Source: SIG299 sp045593825
GTDB taxonomy: Bacteria > Bacillota > Clostridia > Lachnospirales > Lachnospiraceae
Length of the DNA: 64,000 nt
Direction of reading: 5' to 3'
NCBI GenBank assembly: GCA_045593825.1
Contig: JAZNXI010000177.1
Span: 45,813 to 109,812 of the forward strand
How positions within the stretch are numbered: the stretch's first letter is position 1; each line of letters starts with the position of its first letter. The translations under genes and the position numbers were made by a program. Positions 40,539 to 49,801 of this stretch are shown here, in pieces. The notes beneath the pieces are model-generated. The model did no database searches. It was given only the letters and a program-made list of their open reading frames with translations, and was not told where the DNA came from.

Positions 40539-41550
40539 TGTTTTCGCTCTGTTTTCCTAATTTTCTTGCTTTACGCTTTGCGCTTTTCTTCTTGAGAACA
40601 ACTACGACAACAACGATTACCACTGCCCAAAATGCCAGGTAAGGAAGGTTAATTACAAACCAGACTAAGAAGTTCTGTGCACCCTCAGAAATATCGTACA
40701 TGGTGTCTGCCCAACCGCCGGAGATACGCTCCCACAAGGTTTCCGGTTCCTTTTCCTGCACTCTGGTTACTTCATACACATAAATTTTTACGGTGCTGTA
40801 TGTAATTTTATCGTCATAGGTTCTGAGTCTGGACTGGTAGCTTTCGATGTTGTATCTCACTTCGCTGAGGCGCTGTTCCAACCGGATGATATACTCTAAA
40901 TCATCTGCCTTTTCCAAAAGGGCAAGGAGACGCTCCTGCTCAATCTGTAAGGTTTTAATATGAGCTTCCGTATCGGTATAACTAAGGGTTACATCTTCTT
41001 CACCAATGGTTTTATTGGTTACGGTTGCAATACCTTCCACTCCTGCCAAGAAGAGGTTTAAATTAGCCTGCGGAACACGGATGGTATAGTTTGCGCTCTT
41101 TCTTCCGCCGTAATAGTCGGTACCGGAAACGTCTGCGTACTGCAGATATGCACCTGCTTCCGCAATCTTTGCATCAAGGGCAGCCTGGAACTCATCAAAA
41201 TCCAGTGTCTGCAGATTTAAGTTAGCGGTTTTGATTACTTTTCTTGTGGTGCTTTCTACCAATTCTGAACTTCCGGTTGCAGATGCCTCCAGCTTTGGAC
41301 TTTCTACAATACTGTCCGCCATGCCGTATTCGGCTTTCATTTCGTACTGTGGTGCAGACTCCATTGTCACCTTGTCATAAGAAATGCCGCTGTCCCAGGC
41401 ACTGCCGGTGTTAGATGTGGAAAAATATGCATTGCTGTCGTATGCCATGTCGTTGGATGCCTTAGCACCACAAGCAGTCAGACCCAATAACATTATACCA
41501 CATAAACTAAATGCCGCCACCTTTTTTGTAACATTTCTAAATTTTCTCAT
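40510..41550 (-). CDS. DUF4349 lipoprotein with C-terminal membrane helix
   Basis: 346 residues. The signal peptide ends in LLGLTAC (lipobox Cys near residue 27), and a second membrane helix (INLPYLAFWAVVIVVVVVVL) lies close to the C-terminus, so both ends are held at the membrane. The extracellular DUF4349 region contains a long coiled coil (about residues 185-235). Its role is unknown. I prefer the ATG at 41550 (GGAGG 7 nt upstream) to the TTG at 41556. Confidence 0.85.
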   Translation of the reverse strand: MRKFRNVTKKVAAFSLCGIMLLGLTACGAKASNDMAYDSNAYFSTSNTGSAWDSGISYDKVTMESAPQYEMKAEYGMADSIVESPKLEASATGSSELVESTTRKVIKTANLNLQTLDFDEFQAALDAKIAEAGAYLQYADVSGTDYYGGRKSANYTIRVPQANLNLFLAGVEGIATVTNKTIGEEDVTLSYTDTEAHIKTLQIEQERLLALLEKADDLEYIIRLEQRLSEVRYNIESYQSRLRTYDDKITYSTVKIYVYEVTRVQEKEPETLWERISGGWADTMYDISEGAQNFLVWFVINLPYLAFWAVVIVVVVVVLKKKSAKRKARKLGKQSENNETVLDSKE

Positions 41551-41591
41551 ACGCAATCCTCCTCCATTCTTTAGGATTATTTTCGTTTACA

Positions 41592-41626
41592 AAAACAGCA
41601 GACAGTGTAAAACCGTCTGCTGTTTT
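41592..41626 (-). terminator. intrinsic terminator after the DUF4015-like gene
   Basis: Perfect 12-bp arms AAAACAGCAGAC / GTCTGCTGTTTT (41592-41603, 41615-41626), with TTTTTG on the minus strand. Confidence 0.9.
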
Positions 41627-41684
41627 ACTGCTTCACCTATTAGACGCAAAGAACGTATAAAAAGTTTCACAAAAATATAAATTT

Positions 41685-43115
41685 TTAATGGGTATCAAAA
41701 AAACTTCCATCCGGATAGCTTGCCGCAGAATTCCACAAGAACCAGCTGGTATGACCGGTATCATAGGTTGCATCCACCTGCTTGCGGATTACCGAACCGG
41801 TATACTTAATATGTCCTTTTACCCAAGTTGCGGTAAACGCCTGCAGCCATGGACGACATTCTGCGTAAGTATCCTGCTGCACCTTTAACGTATCCAATTT
41901 TTTATTGGAAGCCTCTAACTCCAAGGAAATCAGCTTATAAGGTTCTGCATCAGGAACTGACAAGCCGCCATAATCTTTACCATAATGGGATGGATAAATC
42001 ATTGGGCAGATATAGTCAACATAGCGGGACATTTCAACATAATCCTGACCGACTCTGGCAGAATCTTCACCGCTTCGTACAACCGCACCATAAACGGATG
42101 CGCTGACAAAAACACCTAATGGCTTTAACCGGTTACATGCATACTTTGTAAACGCCGTAATAATTTGTCTTGTATTTAATTCATCCGAATCATAGCCAAA
42201 CTCTACATTGTATTCAAAATTGTAATCATATTTTCCTGTATCCAGCTTCTTAGAAATCAGTCTGCTGGTGGTAAAACGGATATAGTCAAAACAGATTTCA
42301 TCAAATCCGTCCAGTGCAGCCTGTTCTGCAATATCCACAATATATGCCCAAGTATCCCGGTTGTAAGGATTCATCCAGGTATCTCCATCCTTATCTTCAA
42401 ACAGAGTACCATCTTTCTTATAAAGCATATATTCCGGGAAAATTTCATCTACGGTATTGTCTTTAAAGCATACCACACGGGCAATGGTATAAATGCCATT
42501 GTCTTTCAGGGTCTTTAATAAGCCCTTCATATCGGTATACTGACTGATACAAATGCCCAGTTCTTTGATTGCAGCATTATCCATATGATAAGTTATCTTA
42601 CCGGTATCTGCCTTGACGTCAATAACTACCGCATTTAATTCCGTCTTCTTTGCCATATCCAGCCACTTATCCACATTTGCCGGACTGTTCAAATTGAGAC
42701 CGACATACGCACCCTTAACATCCACCTTCGTTCTGGTATCTGTCCAGCCTACCAGATACTCATGGTCCCAAGCTGGTGTTGGCGTTGGGGTTGGAGTACA
42801 TGGAAGTCCTGTTTCCGGTGAGGTTGGTACCGGAGTAGGAGTATTGGTTGGTGTTGGCGTCGGGGTTATCGTCGGAGTTGGAGATGGTGTCGGGGTTGGC
42901 GCCGGAGTTGGAGTCCCCGGAACCGGAGTTGCTGTAGGAACTCCCGGCAGATCATTAATATTCTTCCGGGATACCTTGTATGCCAGAACACCAAAAATAA
43001 CGGCAAGGATAACCACAATCAGAATACCGCAGACCGTACCAAGGCTTGGTCCCCTTCTTCTGCGTCTTCCTCTGCGGCCTCCGTAATCTACATACATTCC
43101 TCGATTTCTAGCCAT
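41685..43115 (-). CDS. membrane-anchored putative glycoside hydrolase (DUF4015)
   Basis: 476 residues. A short cytosolic Arg-rich N-terminus precedes a membrane helix (VCGILIVVILAVIFGVLAYKV), then a Pro/Thr linker rich in PTPT repeats (about residues 58-112), then the catalytic barrel. Barrel motifs are KGAYVGLNLNSP, AVVIDVKADTG, MNPYNRDTWAYIVDIA, FDEICFDYIRF and CPMIYPSHYG, as in DUF4015 putative glycosidases. Conserved Asp/Glu lie in VIDVKAD and FDEICFDY. It probably acts on an extracellular or cell-wall polysaccharide; the substrate is unknown. It is the last gene before the terminator. Confidence 0.85.
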   Translation of the reverse strand: MARNRGMYVDYGGRRGRRRRRGPSLGTVCGILIVVILAVIFGVLAYKVSRKNINDLPGVPTATPVPGTPTPAPTPTPSPTPTITPTPTPTNTPTPVPTSPETGLPCTPTPTPTPAWDHEYLVGWTDTRTKVDVKGAYVGLNLNSPANVDKWLDMAKKTELNAVVIDVKADTGKITYHMDNAAIKELGICISQYTDMKGLLKTLKDNGIYTIARVVCFKDNTVDEIFPEYMLYKKDGTLFEDKDGDTWMNPYNRDTWAYIVDIAEQAALDGFDEICFDYIRFTTSRLISKKLDTGKYDYNFEYNVEFGYDSDELNTRQIITAFTKYACNRLKPLGVFVSASVYGAVVRSGEDSARVGQDYVEMSRYVDYICPMIYPSHYGKDYGGLSVPDAEPYKLISLELEASNKKLDTLKVQQDTYAECRPWLQAFTATWVKGHIKYTGSVIRKQVDATYDTGHTSWFLWNSAASYPDGSFFDTH

Positions 43116-43141
43116 TAATTATTGCCTTTCTTATAAACTTA

Positions 43142-43642
43142 CTACTTACCGCAGCAGAACTTATACTTCTTTCCGCTGCCACATGGACATGGATCGTTTC
43201 TGCCGATTTTCTTTTCCTTAACCACAGTACCGGACTTCTTCTGCTCCTTGTAAAGCTCTTTTCTTCTTTCTTCAGTAAGAAGATTGTCCCACTGTGGAAG
43301 TTCATAGAGCCAGTCTGCTCTTGCATCTACCATGTTCTTGTAAAGAACTTCTAAATCGAACTCTAAGGATACTTCTGTATCTTCTTCCATGGTTTCGATT
43401 GGGTTTGGAGTTACTAAGCTGTCGTTGATACCATCTAAGAAACCGGTCATAAGGAAAGTATCGATTTCATACTTTTCTGCCAATTCCTTTACTGTACCCT
43501 TTACTACTTCCTTTGGATTTTCAAGAAGCTGCTCATAAATGCCCTTTTCCACAGCAAAGTAGTTGCCCCAGAACATCTGACCCTCTCTTGTATTCATATC
43601 TTTTGCATAAGCGGTATTACGCCAATTTTCTAACATAGCCAT
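43142..43642 (-). CDS. SEC-C motif protein
   Basis: 166 residues. The C-terminus is a complete SEC-C zinc-binding motif (GRNDPCPCGSGKKYKFCCGK), as at the end of SecA and in many uncharacterised proteins. The preceding about 120 residues are acidic and helical with no recognisable domain. I chose the ATG at 43642 (GGAAG upstream) over an open frame to 43684. A promoter TTTACA-17-TATCTT lies at 43689-43717. Confidence 0.82.
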   Translation of the reverse strand: MAMLENWRNTAYAKDMNTREGQMFWGNYFAVEKGIYEQLLENPKEVVKGTVKELAEKYEIDTFLMTGFLDGINDSLVTPNPIETMEEDTEVSLEFDLEVLYKNMVDARADWLYELPQWDNLLTEERRKELYKEQKKSGTVVKEKKIGRNDPCPCGSGKKYKFCCGK

Positions 43643-43688
43643 TGTATTTTCTTCCTTTCTTTTGCCATATAAATTCTTTTGCATACTT

Positions 43689-43717
43689 AAGATAACAGAT
43701 TTTGTGTTCTCTGTAAA
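43689..43717 (-). promoter_or_regulatory. promoter of the SEC-C gene
   Basis: TTTACA (43717-43712), a 17-bp spacer and TATCTT (43694-43689) on the minus strand. Confidence 0.55.
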
Positions 43718-43723
43718 TAGGCT

Positions 43724-44023
43724 TTATTTCTTGTCGCCATATTTTTCTTCGATTTCTTTTGCAATATCCTCCGGTTTTTCGCCGGCTTTGATGCGTTTGT
43801 TGATTTTACGCATTTCAGAAGCGGACATGCCGCCTTCCGGATGTGCCAGTTCGTACATACGCAGGAACGACCAAAGAATAATCGGTACCATAATGGTAAG
43901 CACAATACTTGCCATAAAAAGACCCATCGTTTCCGGTCTGGCCAGCACTGCTGCCACAACAGTAAGCAGATACATAACCGCAATGATGCCGATTCCTATC
44001 CAGGCTGCAATTCGTTTACCCAT
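43724..44023 (-). CDS. small membrane protein of unknown function
   Basis: 99 residues with two membrane helices (IAAWIGIGIIAVMYLLTVVAA and LFMASIVLTIMVPIILWSFL) and a charged C-terminal tail (MSASEMRKINKRIKAG ... IEEKYGDK) that should lie in the cytosol. I do not recognise a family. The ATG has AAGGAGG upstream and the gene lies 33 bp after rarA. Confidence 0.75.
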   Translation of the reverse strand: MGKRIAAWIGIGIIAVMYLLTVVAAVLARPETMGLFMASIVLTIMVPIILWSFLRMYELAHPEGGMSASEMRKINKRIKAGEKPEDIAKEIEEKYGDKK

Positions 44024-44056
44024 ATCTATCCTCCTTAAAATATTGTCAGGCAGAAA

Positions 44057-45388
44057 TCAGTTTTCTGCCGCCTCTTCTTTTAATTTTTGTAACCATGCCT
44101 TCTGGACTGCTTCGTAGCCCTGCTCGGAGCACTCATAAAACGTGGTGCCTTGCAACGCTTCCGGAAGATAGGCTTGTCCGGAATAATGGTTTTTATATGA
44201 ATGGGAATATTGATATCCCAGTCCATGTCCCAATTTGTGTGCACTCTTGTAATGTGCATCCTGCAAATATGGTGGTATCGGGTCGGTACGGCGCTGTTGT
44301 ACCAGCTCCATGGCCTTATCGATAGCGCAGATAGCGGAATTGCTTTTTGGCGCACATGCCACGTAGGTTGCCGCCTGTGCAAGCACAATCCTTGCCTCCG
44401 GCATGCCAAGACGTTCTACTGCCTGGGCGGCACTGGTTGCCACCACCAGGGCATTAGGGTCTGCATTGGATACATCCTCAGCGGCACAAATCATGATACG
44501 TCTGGCAATAAAGGCAACTTCCTCTCCCGCTGCCAGCATCCGTGCCAGGTAATACACCGCTGCATCCGGGTCGGAGCCCCGCATACTCTTAATAAAGGCA
44601 GAAATGGTGTCATAATGATTATCCCCATCTTTATCGTAACGTAACACTCTTTTTTGAATACATTCTTCTGCAGTTTCCAGCGTGATGTGGATAATACCGT
44701 CTGCAGAACGCTCTGTGGTAAGAACCCCCAGCTCGATGGCATTTAATGCAGAACGGGCATCTCCGTTGGACATATCCGCAAGGAAATCCAACGCATCCTC
44801 TGTAATGTCTGCATTGTAGGAACCAAGGCCCTTTTCTTTATCGGTAACCGCCCGGAGAATTAACTGTTTGATGTCCTCCTTCTGCAGTGATTTTAACTCA
44901 AAAATTACCGACCGGGAAATTAAAGCCCCGTTTACCTCAAAATAAGGATTCTCGGTAGTTGCACCGATTAAAATTACGGTGCCGTCTTCCACAAAAGGAA
45001 GGAGATAGTCCTGCTGGCCCTTATTGAAACGGTGAATCTCGTCCACAAACAGGATGGTGCGCTTGCCATACATACCAAGACGCTCTTTTGCCCCATTAAT
45101 GACCTCTTCCATCTCTTTTTTGCCGGCAGAGGTGGCATTTATCTGGGTAAATTCGGCGCTGGTGGTATTGGCAATTACTTTAGCCAGGGTGGTTTTTCCG
45201 GTGCCCGGCGGTCCGTAGAAAATAACGGAACTGATTTTATCTGCCTTAATGGCACGGTACAACAGCTTGTCTTTACCGATAATATGCTGCTGTCCCACCA
45301 CTTCCTCTAAGGTTGTGGGACGGAGTCTGGATGCCAACGGCGATTCTTTTTCTTTTTTTACTTCATTCATGTATTGAAACAGGTCCAT
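44057..45388 (-). CDS. rarA: replication-associated recombination protein RarA (MgsA)
   Basis: A 443-residue AAA+ ATPase related to clamp loaders and RuvB that acts at stalled forks. Motifs: ASRLRPTTLEEVVGQQHI, Walker A GPPGTGKTT (near residue 54), Walker B LFVDEIHRFN, sensor 1 GATTENP and the C-terminal tetramer domain (GSDPDAAVYYLARML, PPYLQDAHYK). Length is typical. It follows the YigZ-like gene by 14 bp. Confidence 0.93.
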   Translation of the reverse strand: MDLFQYMNEVKKEKESPLASRLRPTTLEEVVGQQHIIGKDKLLYRAIKADKISSVIFYGPPGTGKTTLAKVIANTTSAEFTQINATSAGKKEMEEVINGAKERLGMYGKRTILFVDEIHRFNKGQQDYLLPFVEDGTVILIGATTENPYFEVNGALISRSVIFELKSLQKEDIKQLILRAVTDKEKGLGSYNADITEDALDFLADMSNGDARSALNAIELGVLTTERSADGIIHITLETAEECIQKRVLRYDKDGDNHYDTISAFIKSMRGSDPDAAVYYLARMLAAGEEVAFIARRIMICAAEDVSNADPNALVVATSAAQAVERLGMPEARIVLAQAATYVACAPKSNSAICAIDKAMELVQQRRTDPIPPYLQDAHYKSAHKLGHGLGYQYSHSYKNHYSGQAYLPEALQGTTFYECSEQGYEAVQKAWLQKLKEEAAEN

Positions 45389-45402
45389 AGCTTATAAATC
45401 CT

Positions 45403-46059
45403 TTATTCTTCAAAAAGTATGACTTCACCGTCGTTGTCCGCGAACCACAATTCGCCCTCTTCTTCTATTTCTGCCCGGCCTGCGGTAGCTTCCGTGACTT
45501 TTTTAATGAAGCCTTCCTGCTCTGACGGGGTAACCATAACCCTCGCCGTAACCACATCAGTATAGTCTGTGGAAAGCATGGTGTATCCGTTTGTTGCCAC
45601 AATGTACTGCAGCTTGCCGATACCGTTGTAGTCGGTAACAATCCGGATTTTTTTACCGTATTGCTTGGTGATAACCACACTGTTTTCAAGCCCTTCTTTT
45701 ACCGCCGCCTGATATGCACGTACCAGTCCGCCGGTACCAAGCAAGATACCTCCAAAATAGCGGGTTACTACTACACAGACATTATGAATACCTTCATTCA
45801 ACAACACATCAAGCATTGGTCTTCCTGCAGTTTTTTGAGGTTCTCCGTCGTCACTGCAGCGCTCCAGTTCATGATTTAAGCCAATGGTATAAGCAGAGCA
45901 GTTATGTCTGGCATCCCAGTACTTCTTTTTGGTAGCTTCAATAAACTGCAGGGCGGTTTCTTCATCCTCGCAGGGAATTACCGTGGCAATAAACCTGGAT
46001 TTCTTTTCAATTATTTCTCCGACACCGCCCTCATAGACGGTTTTATACTGTTTGTCCAA
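45403..46059 (-). CDS. YigZ/IMPACT family protein
   Basis: 218 residues. The IMPACT core (about 1-120) has KKSRFIATVIPCEDEE, DARHNCSAYTIG, SDDGEPQKTAGRPML and VTRYFGGILLGTGGLVRAY. The C-terminal DUF1949 ferredoxin-like domain completes it. Family members associate with translation or RNA, but the bacterial function is unsettled. The start codon appears to be TTG at 46059 behind GGGAGG. It is the second gene of a run beginning with the DUF4250 gene. Confidence 0.9.
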   Translation of the reverse strand: MDKQYKTVYEGGVGEIIEKKSRFIATVIPCEDEETALQFIEATKKKYWDARHNCSAYTIGLNHELERCSDDGEPQKTAGRPMLDVLLNEGIHNVCVVVTRYFGGILLGTGGLVRAYQAAVKEGLENSVVITKQYGKKIRIVTDYNGIGKLQYIVATNGYTMLSTDYTDVVTARVMVTPSEQEGFIKKVTEATAGRAEIEEEGELWFADNDGEVILFEE

Positions 46060-46076
46060 AAAAACCTCCCAAACTG

Positions 46077-46253
46077 CTATACGAAGCAGTTATGTTCTTC
46101 ATCATACTCAAAACCAACAGCAGCAAGGGCAGCCACCAGCTCCTCTTTATTTACATCCATGTCCTCGCACAGAGCATCTAAATTGGAATAAAAATCTCTT
46201 AATTTCAAATTGATGACACTGTAAAGCATCATTGGGTCCTTCGGTAAATTCAT
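46077..46253 (-). CDS. DUF4250 small protein
   Basis: 58 residues, MNLPKDPMMLYSVINLKLRD at the N-terminus and GFEYDEEHNCFV at the C-terminus, matching the DUF4250 family found in Clostridia and Bacteroides. It is acidic, helical and soluble; the middle (LCEDMDVNKEELVAALAAVG) resembles a helix-turn-helix-like helical pair. The function is unknown. The ATG at 46253 has GGGAG upstream and the stop lies 17 bp before the YigZ-like gene. Confidence 0.85.
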   Translation of the reverse strand: MNLPKDPMMLYSVINLKLRDFYSNLDALCEDMDVNKEELVAALAAVGFEYDEEHNCFV

Positions 46254-46285
46254 CTTTATTCTCCCGTCAATATTTCGTACCTTTT

Positions 46286-46314
46286 ATTTTAACATATTTC
46301 CCGGAAAAAGTCCA
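46286..46314 (-). promoter_or_regulatory. promoter of the DUF4250-yigZ-rarA run
   Basis: TGGACT (46314-46309), a 17-bp spacer and TAAAAT (46291-46286) on the minus strand. A second candidate, TTGAAA-18-TATAAT, lies about 40 bp further upstream. Confidence 0.5.
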
Positions 46315-46396
46315 TTTTTTCGTTTTAAATTATAATTATTCGTCTATACTTTTTTCAATGAAACATTTTTGTAATAAAATCTACACAGTCTTTTCA

Positions 46397-46425
46397 TTGA
46401 ATAATGAATTATTTTCTGTTATACT
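46397..46425 (+). promoter_or_regulatory. promoter of the class A PBP gene
   Basis: TTGAAT (46397-46402), a 17-bp spacer and TATACT (46420-46425). The 235-bp stretch 46254-46488 holds this promoter and the divergent ones, and no gene. Confidence 0.65.
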
Positions 46426-46488
46426 ATATTATGGATAAATACGAAAATATTACCTTGCTATATATTGCATACAAAGAAAGGGACATCT

Positions 46489-49347
46489 ATGGATTACAGT
46501 AAACTCTCCGTAAATAAAAAAATACGGCAATTAAAAACCACAACCACCAGACTATCTACCAAAGTAAAGGTTTCGGCTTACCGCCTGTTCCTGGTGTTTA
46601 TCGTATTCTTTTGCATTGTTGGCGTCATGGCAGCCTTCGGCACACTGGAAGGACTCATCTCCTCCTCACCGGACATCAGCAATATCAACATGGTACCTAC
46701 GGGTTATACCACAAAGTTTTATTACGCAGACGGTACTCTTGCCCAGACTCTGGTCGGTGCCGGCGGTAACAGAGAATACGTTACCATCGACGAAATTCCA
46801 AAGCATGTACAGGATGCCTTCATTGCCATCGAGGATGAACGTTTCTGGGAACATGACGGTATCGACGTACGAAGCATTTTCCGTGCCGCAGTAGAAATGC
46901 TCTCTGCCGGCCAACTGGAAAGTGGTGCCAGTACCATCACCCAGCAGTTGTTAAAGAACCAGGTCTTCAGCGGCGGTAACGAAGATAATGACTTCGATAA
47001 GGTTATCCGTAAGGTGCAGGAACAGTACCTTGCTATCCAGTTGGAAAACACCTTGGAAAAATCCACTATTCTGGAATATTACTTAAACACCATTAACCTT
47101 GGTCAGGGTGCCTACGGTATCCAGATGGCCTCCCGTACCTACTTCGGCAAAAATGTAGACCAGCTTACTATTTCCGAAGCAGCGGTACTTGCCTGCCTTC
47201 CAAAGTCTCCAACCAACATGAATCCGGTAACCAACCCGGAAGAAAACATCGAACGTCGTGACACCGTCCTTTGGATGATGCACAAGCTGGAACTCATTAC
47301 CGACGAAGAATACCAGACCGCATTAGACGATACGGAATCTGTATACATGCGTATCGCTTCCCATATTGAAGAAACCTCCGAGGTTTCCTACTACAGTTAC
47401 TTCACCGACGAAGTTATTAACCAGCTTATGGAAGATTTACAAAGAGAGCTTGGTTACAGTGCTTCCCAGGCTTCTTCCTTAATTTACACCGGCGGCTTAC
47501 GTGTATACACTACCCAAGACCGCCAGGTACAGGAAATTTGCGACAGAGTCACCACAAATCCGGACAGCTACGCAAAAATCGGAGAAGGCTCCTATTATGA
47601 TGTATCCTATGCCCTCTCGGTTTTAAAAGAAAACGGAGAAACCATCCATTACCAGCTGTCTGATTTCATCAAATACCACAACTCCTTTAAAAACAAAAAG
47701 AGTGTGGTAGTCCGCATCACCAAGGGTGTATATAACCTGCTTACTACCGACTTGGACTACATTACAGAATGTATCGACGAATTCCGTGCAGCCCATGTAG
47801 CCGAGGGCGATACCATTCTTGGTGAGAGAATCACCCCAACCCTGCAGCCACAGATTTCCCTCTCCATTATGAACCAGTACACCGGTGAGGTTGTGGCGTT
47901 AGTTGGTGGCCGTGGTGAAAAAACCGGTAACCGAACCTTAAACCGTGCTACCTCCACCATCCGTCAGGTAGGTTCCACCTATAAGGTACTGGCTGCATTC
48001 CTTCCGGCACTTGACACCGGCGGAATGACACTGGCTACACCTTTTGACGATTCTCCGTTCTTCTACCCGGGCACCACAAAGGAAGTAAAGAACTGGTACA
48101 CCAAGAATCCTCCGTTTATGGGATTAAACACTATCCGACGCGGTATTTCCTACTCCATGAATATTGTTGCTGTAAAAGCCATGCAGAAGGTTACACCGCA
48201 AATCGGTTTCGACTACTTAAAGAAATTAGGTTTCACCACCCTGGTGGATTATCAGGTGGGCGCCGATGGTGCGGTTTACTCCGATATCGGTCTTCCTCTG
48301 GCTCTGGGCGGTTTAACCAATGGTGTTTCCAACATTGAAATGACCGCAGCCTTTGCTTCCATTGCCAATGGCGGCGTTTACAACGAGCCATACTACTACA
48401 CCAAGGTATTAGACCATAGCGGAAATGTAATTCTTAAGAAAGAAACCACCTCCCGCCAGGTAATGAAAACCTCCACGGCATACTTACTTACCAGTGCCAT
48501 GCAGGATACCATTGTCCGGGGACTGGGTTCCACTACACAGCCAAATTTCCTGGAATATAAAATGCCAATCGCAGGAAAAACAGGTACTACCACTAACAGC
48601 GTTGACCGTTGGTTCTGTGCATATACACCATACTATACCTGCTCCATCTGGATGGGCTTCGATAACAACTTTGAAATCGAAAACCACACCCAAAACTACA
48701 TCTGGCGTGACGTCATGGAAGCTATTCACAAAGAAAAGCAGCTTGCTTACAAGGAATTTGTTATGCCGGATTCCATTGTAACCGCTACAGTATGTACCAA
48801 GTCCGGTCTTCTGGCAAAAGCAGGTGTATGTGATGCTTATGCTGGCGGTTCCACCGTAAGGGAAGAATATTTTGCAAAGGGTACCATTCCTACCGAATAC
48901 TGTGACTGCCATGTAATCGCAACCATTTGCTTAGATACCGGTCATCTGGCTACCGAATACTGTACCAACGTAGAAGAACAGGTTCTTTTGGTAAAGGACG
49001 AACCAATTATCTACTATCCAACAGAGCTTGACCCAACCACAGCAACTCCAACTCCTATTCCGGAGGGTTATGTTCCTACCGAAAAGGAAATGGAAAACGT
49101 AAAGGAACAGTATGTATATACCACTTCAGATACCAAGTATATACTTCCGTCCGAATATTGCGAAATCCACACCTTTGTGGAAACTCCTGTGGATCCGTTC
49201 GCACCGGTTGACCCATTTAATCCGGCAGGACCGGTAGACCCGCAAACTCCGCCGGACCCATTTGCACCGGCTGTACCGAGTCCGACACCGACTCCAATCC
49301 CTGACCCAACAGACACCTTCTCCAATGGAGGATATCACTCACACTAA
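46489..49347 (+). CDS. class A penicillin-binding protein (transglycosylase/transpeptidase)
   Basis: 952 residues. A short cytosolic tail and one membrane helix (YRLFLVFIVFFCIVGVMAAF) lead to the GT51 transglycosylase domain (about 75-270; catalytic Glu in IEDERFWEHDGID, then GASTITQQLLKNQ). The transpeptidase domain (about 400-730) has SxxK as STYK, SxN as SMN and KTGTT. A C-terminal extension of about 200 residues ends in a Pro-rich tail with PTPTPIPDPT. It polymerises and cross-links peptidoglycan. The ATG at 46489 follows AAAGGGA; the frame itself opens at TTG 46465. Confidence 0.95.
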   Translation: MDYSKLSVNKKIRQLKTTTTRLSTKVKVSAYRLFLVFIVFFCIVGVMAAFGTLEGLISSSPDISNINMVPTGYTTKFYYADGTLAQTLVGAGGNREYVTIDEIPKHVQDAFIAIEDERFWEHDGIDVRSIFRAAVEMLSAGQLESGASTITQQLLKNQVFSGGNEDNDFDKVIRKVQEQYLAIQLENTLEKSTILEYYLNTINLGQGAYGIQMASRTYFGKNVDQLTISEAAVLACLPKSPTNMNPVTNPEENIERRDTVLWMMHKLELITDEEYQTALDDTESVYMRIASHIEETSEVSYYSYFTDEVINQLMEDLQRELGYSASQASSLIYTGGLRVYTTQDRQVQEICDRVTTNPDSYAKIGEGSYYDVSYALSVLKENGETIHYQLSDFIKYHNSFKNKKSVVVRITKGVYNLLTTDLDYITECIDEFRAAHVAEGDTILGERITPTLQPQISLSIMNQYTGEVVALVGGRGEKTGNRTLNRATSTIRQVGSTYKVLAAFLPALDTGGMTLATPFDDSPFFYPGTTKEVKNWYTKNPPFMGLNTIRRGISYSMNIVAVKAMQKVTPQIGFDYLKKLGFTTLVDYQVGADGAVYSDIGLPLALGGLTNGVSNIEMTAAFASIANGGVYNEPYYYTKVLDHSGNVILKKETTSRQVMKTSTAYLLTSAMQDTIVRGLGSTTQPNFLEYKMPIAGKTGTTTNSVDRWFCAYTPYYTCSIWMGFDNNFEIENHTQNYIWRDVMEAIHKEKQLAYKEFVMPDSIVTATVCTKSGLLAKAGVCDAYAGGSTVREEYFAKGTIPTEYCDCHVIATICLDTGHLATEYCTNVEEQVLLVKDEPIIYYPTELDPTTATPTPIPEGYVPTEKEMENVKEQYVYTTSDTKYILPSEYCEIHTFVETPVDPFAPVDPFNPAGPVDPQTPPDPFAPAVPSPTPTPIPDPTDTFSNGGYHSH

Positions 49348-49353
49348 TAATCG

Positions 49354-49408
49354 AAAAAATATACCGCTTGGCACGTGGTTCCCACTGTGCTGACGCGGTA
49401 TATTTTTT
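49354..49408. terminator. bidirectional intrinsic terminator
   Basis: Perfect 14-bp arms (49354-49367 and 49395-49408), rich in A and T at the base, so both strands end in a T-run. It lies between the converging PBP and spoVAE genes. Confidence 0.92.
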
Positions 49409-49425
49409 TCTCTGTACAATCAATA

Positions 49426-49797
49426 TTATCTTTCACCGGCAGTTTTAATTCGAGGTTTGAAAACTATAGAGGCAATGTAGCCAAAAATTAATGCTGCGGA
49501 AATGCCGACCGCAGAGGAAGTAAAACCTCCCTTAAAAATACCAAGAAAACCGTCTTCTTGCACTGCTTTCTTTACACCGTCAAACAGTGTATGTCCAAAG
49601 CCGAGCAAAGGTACCGTCGCGCCGGCTCCGGCAAATTCCTTCCACGGACCGTATAGTCCAAAAAAACTTAATACGGTACCGCTCACTACTAAAAGAACCA
49701 TTACATGTCCGGGCTGCAGTTTGGTACGGTCCATAAGAATCTGTACCAGGGCACAGGTGCCGCCTCCGGCCAAAAAAGCAATTAAATAATCCATCAT
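49426..49797 (-). CDS. spoVAE: stage V sporulation protein AE
   Basis: A 123-residue membrane protein of the SpoVA channel that moves dipicolinic acid into the forespore and out at germination. It has three to four helices with the family's Gly-rich GGGTCALVQILMDRT and GHTLFDGVKKAV segments. I chose the ATG at 49797 (AAGGAG upstream); the open frame to 49899 overlaps spoVAD. It starts 4 bp after the spoVAD stop. Confidence 0.92.
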   Translation of the reverse strand: MMDYLIAFLAGGGTCALVQILMDRTKLQPGHVMVLLVVSGTVLSFFGLYGPWKEFAGAGATVPLLGFGHTLFDGVKKAVQEDGFLGIFKGGFTSSAVGISAALIFGYIASIVFKPRIKTAGER

Positions 49798-49801
49798 AAT
49801 T

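Noticed and set aside
41640..41660. Third copy of the KTR-end sequence (GACGCAAAG)
   Set aside because: Only nine bases match, with no GAGCC flank, no EPDAKTQ reading and no matching terminator arm.
44035..44068. Terminator at the end of rarA
   Set aside because: An 8-bp stem GGCAGAAA/TTTCTGCC spans the stop codon but no T-run follows, and the next gene starts 33 bp on.
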